DNA of 40,874 nucleotides from a virus. The stretch is taken from the IMG/VR virus record IMGVR_UViG_3300022602_000202, positions 1 to 40,874 of that record. One strand, given 5' to 3'. The notes beneath the pieces were generated by a model. That model saw only the letters and a program-made list of their open reading frames with translations. It searched no databases and was not told where the DNA came from. The position numbers were made by a program, and so were the translations under genes. The stretch's first letter is position 1. Every line of letters begins with the position of its first letter. This document shows positions 1-7,177 of the stretch, in pieces.

Positions 1-573
1 ACCCTTGGCGTGTTCTTGTGCGCCAAACTTGTCGACCCAACGTAGGCCTAATTCATAATGCTTGTTAAGAGCATACTCTACACCAACCTTAGCTGTGTTT
101 GACTCATAGTACAAATTGTCGCTTGAGTTATTGAAAGCATTGCGATAACGATAGCTTACAGTACCAGCGAACTGATTTGTAAATGCATACTTGGCTTGTG
201 GCTGTACCATGTAGTAGCTGAAGTCACCGTTTGCACCTGTGCCATTAGTTTGATTAAACTGACGACCTAGACCAACTTTCAAACTTGTTGAAAGTGGACC
301 GTAAGCAAATACAGCATGCTCAACTTGTAGTTCCATTAGGTTTGAAAGGCTTGAACCAGATGTTTGATCACGGCTACCTTCTAATTTCAAACCAACACCA
401 AAACTGCCAAAGTCAGTGTGTGGTGTAACTGTTACATAGTTTTCACGAACCTTAGGACCATTCAATGTTGGTTCTTGAGTTCCTTTCTGTGTACCGATTT
501 CATATTCGATACCTGTATCTGCAAAAGCAGTGGTTGCGGCAAAAATTGCCAAGATTGCTAGAATCTTTTTCAT
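1..573 (-). CDS. Outer-membrane beta-barrel protein, 3' end cut by window edge
   Basis: The ATG at 573 opens a clear Sec signal peptide: two lysines, a hydrophobic Leu/Ile/Ala core and a T-A-F-A-D cleavage site near residue 18. The mature part alternates polar and hydrophobic or aromatic residues in short strands with Gly/Asn turns and many Tyr, as in small porin-like barrels. About 190 residues are visible and the reading frame runs off base 1. A Shine-Dalgarno (AAAAGGAAG) precedes the start. It lies 17 bases downstream of the membrane protein at 590-1666, on the same strand. The specific barrel family was not identified. A phage-encoded outer-membrane protein might alter host permeability or block superinfection; that is inference. 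Confidence 0.75.
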   Translation of the reverse strand, partial: MKKILAILAIFAATTAFADTGIEYEIGTQKGTQEPTLNGPKVRENYVTVTPHTDFGSFGVGLKLEGSRDQTSGSSLSNLMELQVEHAVFAYGPLSTSLKVGLGRQFNQTNGTGANGDFSYYMVQPQAKYAFTNQFAGTVSYRYRNAFNNSSDNLYYESNTAKVGVEYALNKHYELGLRWVDKFGAQEHAKG

Positions 574-589
574 GTTAATTAACTTCCTT

Positions 590-1666
590 TTATAAAAATG
601 TAAAAATACCTGCGACTGTTAATAATAACACAGCCCAGGTTATGAGTGCGGTATAATATGTTGTTAGGCTGGTACCAAAATAACGTTTGCCTATCATAAC
701 ACACTCATGCATTGGGGTTAACAAGTAACCACAATAGTCTAAAGCAAAGAACCACAGTAAGTATTCCTTACCAAAGGCACTTGCCATCAAAACGGTCAAG
801 GCGGCAAATTTGCCATCTGACCCCATTGAGAAACTTGCTAAAAATGTAAGCAAACTGATATAGAACATACCTTTGAAAGTATGCATATCTAAGCCGATAC
901 TCTTAACACCTTCCTCAAACCATGCGCGATGTTCTTGCATATAGCCCGAACTCGCAAATACTACGGCAACAATCGCAACAGTAGTCCAATTAATATAACT
1001 GTTTAACTTGCGAATGTCAAATGTTTTGGTGATTAAAATATAATATATTGCCAATGCTCCAAAAATAGGAAACACAGCTTCTGGACCTTCACCACCCATA
1101 TACATGTAGCCAAAGATAGCGGCCAGGAATGGTAGTGTGTTTTTAGCAAAGTCTGCGAACCCACCGGACTCTGGACACTCGGCAATTTGCACTTCTTCTT
1201 CTTTTACGCTTAACCAGCAGTAGAGTACGATGAATAATGCGCTGACAGCGATCAAAGGAGCCAACATACCTAACCAAGCCATATAGCTTAGACCAAATGC
1301 GGCCATAGGTAATATAACTGGCTTTTCAATCGGTGACCACATATAAAAGTGATGTGTGGTTAAGAAATCAATAATACCTAATTTCTTACGACTATCACTG
1401 TTTAGTTCTTCTTGTCCAACAATGTTGTCTTTACTGGTAGCAGTATCTAGAATACCTGCACTAACAGTAGCACGACCCTCAATTGGTAAAATACCGCTAA
1501 CAAAACTTAATAGCATAATAACCAATCTATTGCTTTTGAATTTGCTTTTTAGGAAACTGTAAGTTCCTGCAAACAAACTATTGTCTTTAGCGATACCGCT
1601 GACAATCATAATTGAGATTAAGACGAAGAGATAGATTTCGTCATCGAGGTATTGGAAGATTTCCAT
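590..1666 (-). CDS. Polytopic inner-membrane protein, DUF401/permease-like
   Basis: 358 residues with about nine or ten hydrophobic segments. Conserved-looking polar stretches lie inside membrane regions, for example SGILPIEGRATVSAG, MWSPIEKPVILP and LTPMHECVMIGKRYFG. These resemble DUF401-type integral membrane proteins and other anion-transporter-like folds; the assignment is from memory and only moderate. An in-frame GTG at 1705 would add 13 Lys-rich residues. The ATG at 1666 is preferred because AAAAAGGAC sits just upstream of it. The gene lies between the four small paralogues and the outer-membrane barrel, so the pair could be an inner/outer-membrane set. The substrate is unknown. Confidence 0.7.
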   Translation of the reverse strand: MEIFQYLDDEIYLFVLISIMIVSGIAKDNSLFAGTYSFLKSKFKSNRLVIMLLSFVSGILPIEGRATVSAGILDTATSKDNIVGQEELNSDSRKKLGIIDFLTTHHFYMWSPIEKPVILPMAAFGLSYMAWLGMLAPLIAVSALFIVLYCWLSVKEEEVQIAECPESGGFADFAKNTLPFLAAIFGYMYMGGEGPEAVFPIFGALAIYYILITKTFDIRKLNSYINWTTVAIVAVVFASSGYMQEHRAWFEEGVKSIGLDMHTFKGMFYISLLTFLASFSMGSDGKFAALTVLMASAFGKEYLLWFFALDYCGYLLTPMHECVMIGKRYFGTSLTTYYTALITWAVLLLTVAGIFTFL

Positions 1667-1695
1667 ATTGTCCTTTTTAAAAAATTGTTTTTTAT

Positions 1696-1893
1696 TTAAC
1701 TCCACCGCAATAAAAACATTAAATGATCTGATTTATTGTGGAATATTATTTCATTCTTGTGTATAAGCCAGCGATGTTTGTCCGGCATATTTTCCTCTAA
1801 CCATTCTACCATGTGGGTAGGAATACTATGCATTTCCACGCAGATATATTCATGATCTGGTTTTATGTAAGGAAGTACTTCTCTGCTCATCAT
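1696..1893 (-). CDS. Small paralogue-family protein (copy 4 of 4)
   Basis: 65 residues from an ATG at 1893 that overlaps the upstream gene's TGA (ATGA); a GTG at 1902 would add three residues. The C-terminus (F-H-N-K-S-D-H-L-M-F-L-L-R-W-S) matches the ends of the three genes upstream: Phe, an acidic or polar stretch, then M/L-F-x-L-R/K-W. The body has an amphipathic stretch (M-V-E-W-L-E-E-N-M) and no recognised domain. The function is unknown; the shared motif suggests duplication of a small binding domain. Confidence 0.7.
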   Translation of the reverse strand: MMSREVLPYIKPDHEYICVEMHSIPTHMVEWLEENMPDKHRWLIHKNEIIFHNKSDHLMFLLRWS

Positions 1894-2150
1894 GATGCCC
1901 ACCGCAATGCAAACATGGTAAAATCTTTTTCATTTTCAAATATGAAATCCCGACCAGATCGTTCATATGCACCTTGACAGTATTCTTTCAGCCAAATACT
2001 TATATCTATAGCATGATTGTTATCTATAAGGCGGGGTAGCATGATCCGATGCCAACCCATGCCTTTAAGCATGCCCCAGAGAACTTCTCTATCAATTTCT
2101 TGAGACATGTGTTTAGCGGCCTGTTCAATCCATTCGTCTTCAAACGTCAT
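1890..2150 (-). CDS. Small paralogue-family protein (copy 3 of 4)
   Basis: 86 residues starting at an ATG that overlaps the upstream stop as ATGA; a GTG at 2159 would add three residues. It ends F-E-N-E-K-D-F-T-M-F-A-L-R-W-A-S, the best-preserved copy of the tandem-family C-terminal motif. The upstream half is acidic and helical (W-I-E-Q-A-A-K-H-M). No enzymatic motif is visible. Four-base overlaps on both sides imply translational coupling across the array. Confidence 0.72.
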   Translation of the reverse strand: MTFEDEWIEQAAKHMSQEIDREVLWGMLKGMGWHRIMLPRLIDNNHAIDISIWLKEYCQGAYERSGRDFIFENEKDFTMFALRWAS

Positions 2151-2473
2151 TGTGCCCACTTTAACATGAACATGGTAATTTGTTTTTCGCTGTTGAACTT
2201 CCAGGTATTAAAACTTGTACGTACTCCACAGTTACACTCAGTACTCCAAGCCTGTATAGGATCCATATCATCTTCTCTTAATCCACGTTCAAATCCACGA
2301 GGCTGTATTTCATCTACATAAGCCTGTAGTTTAAGTCCTGGTAAGCGTTTCCATTTAATCTTAGGTGCAGGTGCCATAACTTTTAACCAATAATTGATAT
2401 AATCCATACTCCAACTTTTACCCTGTCGGCGTCCGGTAATTTGTATTGCTCCGCGACCTTTAAATGGCGTCAT
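2147..2473 (-). CDS. Small paralogue-family protein (copy 2 of 4), basic N-terminal extension
   Basis: 108 residues. The first 20 are basic and Gly-rich (K-G-R-G-A-I-Q-I-T-G-R-R-Q-G-K-S), reminiscent of a phosphate-binding loop but with Gx3GKS spacing rather than Gx4GKS, so nucleotide binding is not claimed. The C-terminal 14 residues (F-N-S-E-K-Q-I-T-M-F-M-L-K-W) carry the family motif. Two nearby cysteines (C-N-C) are unique to this copy. The start ATG overlaps the upstream TGA by four bases. Confidence 0.72.
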   Translation of the reverse strand: MTPFKGRGAIQITGRRQGKSWSMDYINYWLKVMAPAPKIKWKRLPGLKLQAYVDEIQPRGFERGLREDDMDPIQAWSTECNCGVRTSFNTWKFNSEKQITMFMLKWAQ

Positions 2474-2679
2474 GCTACACCCATTAAAAACAACAAGGCA
2501 TCGTGCTCGTTTCTAAATTCAAAGTCCATCCAATTTTCATTAGCGTGAGTCTCAAATCGTTCCCCGGGTAAACCAAAGGTTTCCATAGCATAGATGCAGA
2601 CTTTATCCCATCTACGATTGTCATCTTTGCTTTCCCATGACAATCGTACTGTGCGCTTATCATATGATTCAACTCTCAC
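2470..2679 (-). CDS. Small paralogue-family protein (copy 1 of 4)
   Basis: 69 residues from a GTG at 2679 that overlaps the preceding gene's TGA; no nearer ATG fits. The C-terminus F-E-F-R-N-E-H-D-A-L-L-F-L-M-G-V-A keeps the Phe/Asn-Glu/Leu-Phe part of the family motif but loses the terminal Arg-Trp, so it is the most divergent copy. Function unknown. Confidence 0.65.
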   Translation of the reverse strand: MRVESYDKRTVRLSWESKDDNRRWDKVCIYAMETFGLPGERFETHANENWMDFEFRNEHDALLFLMGVA

Positions 2680-2881
2680 GCTCGTCTATCCTATCTAATG
2701 TTATTTTAGCATGCCACCCCATTCGGCCTTCGCTATCCATACGCTGTATATCTTCTAAAGCTGTACGCATGATTTCGTTCTTATCTTTTAAGATATACAT
2801 CTGATTTCTTAAGTTAGAAGCCTGAAGCCAGCTCATTACTGCACCAAACAGTCTAACCAGCAACAGGCTCCAATTAATCAT
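2669..2881 (-). CDS. Small hydrophobic-N-terminus protein
   Basis: 70 residues. Residues 2-18 are hydrophobic and could be a membrane anchor or signal-anchor. The rest is charged and probably helical (L-K-D-K-N-E-I-M-R-T-A-L-E-D-I-Q-R). The ATG overlaps the TGA of the metallophosphoesterase gene by four bases. No family recognised. It resembles the small membrane-anchored coiled-coil proteins common in phage accessory regions. Confidence 0.6.
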   Translation of the reverse strand: MINWSLLLVRLFGAVMSWLQASNLRNQMYILKDKNEIMRTALEDIQRMDSEGRMGWHAKITLDRIDERES

Positions 2882-3711
2882 ACCTCAAAACTAAAATTAG
2901 GATCGAAAATGTCAGCTTGTAGCTCGTAACCTTTATAACCACGAGGGTTACTTAGAACACGAGTAGAGCCGATAGTATAATCAACAGGATCGTGCATATG
3001 ACCATGTACCCAGTATTTGATCTGCGGATGATCCATAATAAACTCTGTTAGGTTACTATGATAACCAAAGTTCATATGGAAGTCATCTTTATACTGTTCA
3101 TGGACACTTAGCGGGCTAGGTGCGTGATGGCTAACAACAACTACCTTGTCATCCTTATGCTCATCAAGAAAGTCTTTTAACTTGCCCACTGTTTCACGGA
3201 ACACGCCCGCGGCATAGCCAGGAGTGAACTTGTTAGTATAGTAGCTGTCACCGTAGTTGGTTTCAATTTTAATACCATCACCGAATTTGATAGCACCATT
3301 AAAGTCTGCCATGCCTTGTTTCAAAACACTGGCAGTAATGGGATCACCTTTATTCATGTCAGTCCAAAAAGTGCCGCCAAAGAAATGTACATCGTCGATA
3401 GTAACACCCTCGGCTTCTAAGAAATGTACGTTAGGAGGCAGTTCACGTTTCAACCGATCATGAGTATCCGGGTAACTGTTTCTATAATGCTCGTGATTAC
3501 CAGCAATATAGATCACGTGACGATACTTGGCCAGTTCCTCATTGATAAATCGACGATACCGATCAGCAATAAAGGTATTCATCTTAGCATTATCCGCTTG
3601 ACGTAGATGTCCAGCTTCCATAATATCGCCAGCCATAATCAACACATCACCACCGGGCATGACGATGTCCTCAAAGTTGATGTGCATATCGCTGACTAAA
3701 TTAATTTTCAT
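2878..3711 (-). CDS. Calcineurin-like metallophosphoesterase
   Basis: 277 residues with all five metallophosphoesterase signatures in order: D-M-H at 8-10, G-D-I near 28, G-N-H-E-H in the middle, S-H-H before the C-terminal third, and G-H-M-H near the end. These residues bind a dinuclear metal centre. The family hydrolyses phosphomonoesters or diesters; the substrate here is unknown. Cytosolic, no signal peptide. It overlaps neighbours on both sides by four bases, so it belongs to the minus-strand transcript starting at the promoter near 4156-4184. Confidence 0.9.
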   Translation of the reverse strand: MKINLVSDMHINFEDIVMPGGDVLIMAGDIMEAGHLRQADNAKMNTFIADRYRRFINEELAKYRHVIYIAGNHEHYRNSYPDTHDRLKRELPPNVHFLEAEGVTIDDVHFFGGTFWTDMNKGDPITASVLKQGMADFNGAIKFGDGIKIETNYGDSYYTNKFTPGYAAGVFRETVGKLKDFLDEHKDDKVVVVSHHAPSPLSVHEQYKDDFHMNFGYHSNLTEFIMDHPQIKYWVHGHMHDPVDYTIGSTRVLSNPRGYKGYELQADIFDPNFSFEV

Positions 3712-4127
3712 TGTGCTTCCTTATCTAATGTAACACCACTCAAACCTGCAACGGTTTGAAAATTATCCCAAGCCTTTTGTAGAGTTGGGTTCGAATCTAA
3801 TTCTGTGCTAGGCAGTACTGCTTCTAACCAAATATATGGCATCCGGCGAGGGTGAGCTCCAAATTGGCGAGGTTGATGCATCCTACCTGTACTATACAAT
3901 TCGATACTGATATCTCGAAACTTTTGTTCATCCTCATCTGGATAGTTCATCCATTCTGGATTACTCCAAGGACTGTATCCGTGATATCCTGACCAAATTC
4001 CTTCCCATTCTTCATCAACGCTAGGATTAAAATCTGTACGTGTGATGATCACAAGTACATTGTTAATGTCAACAGCGCCATCTACGATATCGCGAACGCA
4101 ACGGCTATAACTTAGTCCAATTTTCAT
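3708..4127 (-). CDS. Hypothetical protein, first gene of its operon
   Basis: 139 residues from the ATG at 4127, chosen because AGGAAAAC lies just upstream and because the longer frame to 4184 would run through the -10 and -35 of its own promoter. It is rich in Trp, Tyr and Pro in the centre (Y-H-G-Y-S-P-W-S-N-P-E-W-M-N-Y). No domain recognised. It is the first gene after a consensus sigma70 promoter, so probably early expressed. Confidence 0.65.
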   Translation of the reverse strand: MKIGLSYSRCVRDIVDGAVDINNVLVIITRTDFNPSVDEEWEGIWSGYHGYSPWSNPEWMNYPDEDEQKFRDISIELYSTGRMHQPRQFGAHPRRMPYIWLEAVLPSTELDSNPTLQKAWDNFQTVAGLSGVTLDKEAQ

Positions 4128-4155
4128 AATAGTGTTTTCCTGGAGGATATAGTAT

Positions 4156-4184
4156 ATTATAAGTTCAAATGGTAAATCTGTCAA
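4156..4184 (-). promoter_or_regulatory. Consensus sigma70 promoter for the 4127-to-590 operon
   Basis: On the minus strand TTGACA (4184-4179) is separated by exactly 17 bases from TATAAT (4161-4156), a full consensus match. It fires leftward, 29 bases ahead of the ATG at 4127. It sits back to back with the start region of hemA on the plus strand. Confidence 0.85.
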
Positions 4185-4196
4185 GATTTATTTCGT

Positions 4197-4207
4197 TAAA
4201 TATACGC
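4197..4207 (+). promoter_or_regulatory. Late-type TAAATA box five bases before the hemA ATG
   Basis: TAAATA at 4197-4202 is followed by five bases and then ATG at 4208. No Shine-Dalgarno precedes this ATG. In T4 late promoters the box ends about six bases before +1, so transcription would start at the A of the ATG and give a leaderless mRNA. The same spacing occurs at 18975, 23803 and 37609. Confidence 0.55.
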
Positions 4208-5428
4208 ATGATTAAGCCAAAAACACAAGACGCTATCGCCTCTAGCCTTGAAAAACTCAAAACGGAAGGCAATTACCGGGTATTTACAGACATACTACGC
4301 CAGCGGGGAGACTTTCCTCGAGCTGTGTATTATGGAAAATACAATATCAAACAGATAACCAACTGGTGCTCAAACGATTATTTGGGCATGGGTCAGCATA
4401 AAGTAGTACTCGATGCGATGCACACAGCACTAGATACAGCAGGAGCCGGAGCAGGAGGCACTCGCAATATTTCCGGAACTACTCACTATCATATTGCACT
4501 AGAACATGAACTTTCCAAATTGCATGATAAAACAAGTGCCCTAACATTTACATCAGGCTATGTAGCTAACCAAGCTACCCTTAGTGTGCTAGGTCGTATG
4601 ATTCCTAATGCACATTATATCAGCGACAAACACAATCATAACTCAATGATCGTGGGCATCAAATCAACAAAGATTCCACGTACAGTTTGGGATCACAATG
4701 ATCTAAAACAATTAAAAGAAATACTCAACGGTCTAGATGACAAGTGCCAACCTATCATCGCGCTGGAAGGAGTTTACTCGATGGACGGCGATCGTGGATT
4801 GGTAGCAGATGTGTGTGAGCTTGCTCGCAAATACGGCGCTATGGTTTATGTAGACGAAGTACATGCTGTGGGCTTGTACGGCAAGCGAGGCGCAGGAGTT
4901 GCAGAAGAACAGCAGTGTGTGGATGGCGTTGATGTTATACAAGGTACTTTAGCCAAAGCATTTGGAGTTCAGGGCGGATACATTGCCGCCGGTCGTGATC
5001 TAGTTGATATGGTGCGTAGTTACGCAGATGGCTTTATCTTTTCAACTTCAATGAGTCCAGTTTTATGTGCAGGCGCATTAGCAAGTGTTAAGTACGTACA
5101 AGATCATACCGAACTGCGTGAAAAGATAATGACTGTTGCTCATAATACAAGAGAACATCTAAAGGCCGCAGGATTAGAAATAAATCCATTATCCGAAAAT
5201 GGACATATAGTTCCTGTAATGATCCGAGACGCTGTTAAGTGTAAGGCCATTTCAGATTGGTTACTAGACGAAAAGGGTATCTACGTCCAACCTATCAACT
5301 ATCCAACAGTGCCTTGGGGAACTGAAAGATTAAGATTTACACCAACACCAAATCATACAGAAGCAGATATAGATTATCTAGCTCGTAGTTTAAAGGAAGC
5401 ATTTAATGTCATTAACAACCAAAATTAA
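4208..5428 (+). CDS. hemA: 5-aminolevulinate synthase (C4 pathway)
   Basis: Pyridoxal-phosphate enzyme that condenses glycine with succinyl-CoA to 5-aminolevulinate, the first step of heme synthesis in alphaproteobacteria and mitochondria. 406 residues, the usual bacterial length. Visible hallmarks are W-C-S-N-D-Y-L-G-M near 53-61, the Gly-rich G-A-G-A-G-G-T-R-N-I-S-G near 79-90, D-E-V-H-A-V-G near 216-222, and the Schiff-base lysine in G-T-L-A-K-A-F-G (about K250). The ATG at 4208 is preferred to the frame opening at 4169 because family members begin close to it. It overlaps the DUF454 gene by 23 bases. It is on the opposite strand to almost everything else. The gene looks intact. An ALAS in a phage is unusual and suggests capture from an alphaproteobacterial host. 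Confidence 0.93.
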   Translation: MIKPKTQDAIASSLEKLKTEGNYRVFTDILRQRGDFPRAVYYGKYNIKQITNWCSNDYLGMGQHKVVLDAMHTALDTAGAGAGGTRNISGTTHYHIALEHELSKLHDKTSALTFTSGYVANQATLSVLGRMIPNAHYISDKHNHNSMIVGIKSTKIPRTVWDHNDLKQLKEILNGLDDKCQPIIALEGVYSMDGDRGLVADVCELARKYGAMVYVDEVHAVGLYGKRGAGVAEEQQCVDGVDVIQGTLAKAFGVQGGYIAAGRDLVDMVRSYADGFIFSTSMSPVLCAGALASVKYVQDHTELREKIMTVAHNTREHLKAAGLEINPLSENGHIVPVMIRDAVKCKAISDWLLDEKGIYVQPINYPTVPWGTERLRFTPTPNHTEADIDYLARSLKEAFNVINNQN

Positions 5429-5834
5429 AAAATACTTGTGGTTCACAGCAGGTATCCTATTCTTAGGAGTGGCCTACATAGGTGTAATAGTACCAGGTAT
5501 TCCTTGGTCAACACCTAGTCTAATTGCCGCATGGTGCTTTAGCAAGAGCTCAGAGCGATTCCATAACTATATGCTCAACCATAAACTGTTTGGCCCATTC
5601 ATTAAGAATTGGTCAGAAGGCAGAGTCTATCCTGCTAAAGTAAAATGGATCATGTTCTTGTGTATGGATGCCAGCTTGGTTATGATGTGGTTCGCTACAC
5701 ATAATTGGAAAGCAGTCGCAGGCATGAGTGTTATGTTTGCTCTTATACTGTTATGGGCAAGCCGTTACCCAACTACAAAAGAAGAAAGCGACCGTAGAAA
5801 GGCCGCTGGTGAAAAGATTGGTTGGTTAAAATAA
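5406..5834 (+). CDS. DUF454 (YbaN-like) small inner-membrane protein
   Basis: 142 residues with the DUF454 pattern: an N-terminal membrane segment with G-V-I-V-P-G-I-P-W-S-T-P, then the A-A-W-C-F-S-K-S-S-E-R-F-H box and N-H-K-L-F-G-P-F-I-K-N-W, and two further hydrophobic helices. Its start lies inside the end of hemA and has its own AAGGAAG ribosome site, so the two genes are co-transcribed and coupled. The biochemical role of DUF454 is unknown. Pairing with ALAS suggests a link to heme or porphyrin handling at the membrane; that is inference. Confidence 0.85.
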   Translation: MSLTTKIKKYLWFTAGILFLGVAYIGVIVPGIPWSTPSLIAAWCFSKSSERFHNYMLNHKLFGPFIKNWSEGRVYPAKVKWIMFLCMDASLVMMWFATHNWKAVAGMSVMFALILLWASRYPTTKEESDRRKAAGEKIGWLK

Positions 5835-5957
5835 CTACTTCTTAACGCACTTCTTCGCTGGACGGCGAGATTGTTTTAGAGTCATTAAATCCCGCAAGTG
5901 TTCTAAATCTTTTTGACGCTTGCGGTTTTTTACGGCCTCTTTAAGTTTTTTAAGCAC
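5835..5957 (-). CDS. Possible basic micropeptide
   Basis: A GTG at 5957 with AGG six bases upstream overlaps the end of the exonuclease gene and opens a 40-residue frame ending in TAG at 5835, directly abutting the convergent DUF454 stop. The peptide is strongly basic (about 40% Lys/Arg) and could bind nucleic acid. The region also encodes the plus-strand terminator of the hemA operon, so the frame could be fortuitous. Confidence 0.4.
   Translation of the reverse strand: MLKKLKEAVKNRKRQKDLEHLRDLMTLKQSRRPAKKCVKK
5892..5931 (+). terminator. Rho-independent terminator of hemA-DUF454
   Basis: A 10-bp stem (CCGCAAGTGT / ACGCTTGCGG, one G-U pair) with a 14-base loop is followed by six T on the plus strand, about 60 bases after the DUF454 stop. 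Confidence 0.75.
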
Positions 5958-6480
5958 TCTTACCTAATTTCCTGTATACAGTTTGTACACCCTTGGCTTG
6001 ACGAATAGCATCAAATAACGCATTATGCTGTGAGTCACTCTTTTCCATTTCTGGATCTGCAAGATCAAACAAGGTGCGTGTATCTCGACAGCGCCAGAAT
6101 TCCCAGGGGATAGGTTTGTTAAGCTGTCGATAGATATCTTCGAGAATGATGATATCAAATACAGCACCGTGTGACCAAATCTTATCACAGCCCCAAGCAA
6201 ATTTGTGGAACTGATCAATACCATCAGCAAGACTGATACGACCATCTGGACTAAATGCTTCTTCCATTACTTCTGGATTTTGTTTAGCCCACCAGTCTAA
6301 GGTATTAGGATCAATGTCGCGGTTTAACTTATCCTGATCATCTAGGTTAAGTTTAAAATACAACTCGTCATAGATATCGTCACTGAATGGATCAAAGGTT
6401 ACTGCCCCAAGTGTTAAGACAACAGTTCGGGGAGTAATAGCCATCGTTTCCAAGTCAACCATTAGATGCTTTTTTGCCAT
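5950..6480 (-). CDS. dexA: DexA-like 3'-5' exonuclease (DEDD family)
   Basis: 176 residues. The first exonuclease motif is V-D-L-E-T (D9, E11), followed by a central H-G-A-V-F-D and a C-terminal Q-H-N-A-L-F-D-A, giving the D-E-D-H-D set of the RNase T/DnaQ superfamily. T4 DexA degrades single-stranded DNA 3' to 5', and the size and layout fit that group. The ATG at 6480 is chosen because AAAGG stands seven bases before it; the longer frame from 6534 would start inside the promoter. It is the first gene after a consensus promoter at 6506-6534. Confidence 0.8.
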   Translation of the reverse strand: MAKKHLMVDLETMAITPRTVVLTLGAVTFDPFSDDIYDELYFKLNLDDQDKLNRDIDPNTLDWWAKQNPEVMEEAFSPDGRISLADGIDQFHKFAWGCDKIWSHGAVFDIIILEDIYRQLNKPIPWEFWRCRDTRTLFDLADPEMEKSDSQHNALFDAIRQAKGVQTVYRKLGKSA

Positions 6481-6505
6481 GATATGCCTTTGTGTTAATA
6501 TACAA

Positions 6506-6534
6506 ATTATAGCGCCTATTTTGGTAAATGTCAA
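6506..6534 (-). promoter_or_regulatory. Consensus sigma70 promoter for the exonuclease
   Basis: Minus-strand TTGACA (6534-6529), 17-base spacer, TATAAT (6511-6506). The -35 overlaps the stop codon of the gene at 6531-7070. The spacer begins TTTACC; the spacer of the promoter at 4156-4184 contains the same string. Confidence 0.85.
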
Positions 6535-7070
6535 GAGTATTCGTAGGGGGTACTTGGATGTCCGTAGTCCACAGGAATATCTCCTTTGAAATTATCGTAG
6601 TCTTGATAGTATCCTTCATTTGGTTTGAGCACTCTAAAATCTTTGGTATATTTTAATGCGGCCATTGTAGCTTCTGATTTTACCAAAAGATCACACACTA
6701 TGTAACTGCTAGAACAGGCACCTCGGATAGTTTTGATTGGCGCATGTTTATATTCATTAGCCAAAAGAGCCTTGTGCATGGCACTACCGTAAGGAGCCAT
6801 GATACGAGTAATACCCAGCTTTTGATTACGCAGGCGGAATTTATCTATTAGTGTGAGTTCTGAAAGTGTAGCATCGTTATCATCGCTAATACGCAATAGT
6901 GCATTCTTAACTTTGATACTACCTTTTGTGTGATTATTATCAGGCGTTTCCTTAGTACTCCAAGGTAGCTGACAATCCACATGATTGACATACAACGTTT
7001 CGCCATGAAATTTTAAGACCCACATGGGAATGGTCTGATCTTCTAAGTGTTTTTTGTTAAAATGGAACAC
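6531..7070 (-). CDS. Conserved phage protein with uncertain N-terminus
   Basis: 179 residues from a GTG at 7070 with AAGGAC upstream. The core from about residue 16 (M-W-V-L-K-F-H-G-E-T-L-Y-V-N-H-V) through W-S-T-K-E-T-P-D-N-N-H-T-K-G-S-I-K-V-K matches a family I recall from aquatic T4-like phages; its function is unknown. The same frame extends upstream through a TAG (7097-7095) to an ATG at 7103 that has a much stronger ribosome site (AAGGAG, six-base spacing). The gene may therefore be initiated at 7103 with an amber at codon 3, or be re-initiated after a two-codon leader. Confidence 0.7.
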   Translation of the reverse strand: MFHFNKKHLEDQTIPMWVLKFHGETLYVNHVDCQLPWSTKETPDNNHTKGSIKVKNALLRISDDNDATLSELTLIDKFRLRNQKLGITRIMAPYGSAMHKALLANEYKHAPIKTIRGACSSSYIVCDLLVKSEATMAALKYTKDFRVLKPNEGYYQDYDNFKGDIPVDYGHPSTPYEYS

Positions 7071-7100
7071 TACGTCCTTACATGCATATTCAATCTACTT

Positions 7101-7115
7101 CATTTTAATCTCCTT
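7101..7115 (-). promoter_or_regulatory. Strong ribosome-binding site leading into ATG-AAG-TAG
   Basis: AAGGAG (7115-7110), six bases, ATG (7103-7101), then AAG and an amber codon, in frame with the gene at 6531-7070. It is among the strongest ribosome sites in the window, yet the frame closes after two codons under standard decoding. Confidence 0.6.
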
Positions 7116-7133
7116 TATAAAAGTAATATTGCA

Positions 7134-7163
7134 ATTATATTTAATAAAATAGGGGGCAGTCAA
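7134..7163 (-). promoter_or_regulatory. Sigma70 promoter with its -35 in a terminator loop
   Basis: Minus-strand TTGACT (7163-7158), 18 bases, TATAAT (7139-7134). The -35 is the loop of the hairpin that terminates the nampt transcript (7151-7170). Confidence 0.7.
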
Positions 7164-7170
7164 GCCCCCT
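7143..7170 (-). terminator. Terminator after nicotinamide phosphoribosyltransferase
   Basis: A seven-pair G/C-rich stem (AGGGGGC / GCCCCCT) with a six-base loop is followed on the minus strand by ATTTTATT. It lies just after the TAA at 7178. Confidence 0.8.
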
Positions 7171-7177
7171 ATTTGAT

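Noticed and set aside
2147-2473. Walker A motif in the small paralogue (G-R-R-Q-G-K-S)
   Set aside because: Spacing is one residue short of Gx4GK[ST] and no Walker B or NTPase context exists in 108 residues.
4169-4207. Upstream start for hemA at 4169
   Set aside because: It would place the coding start inside the divergent promoter, adds 13 residues absent from typical ALAS N-termini, and has no ribosome site.
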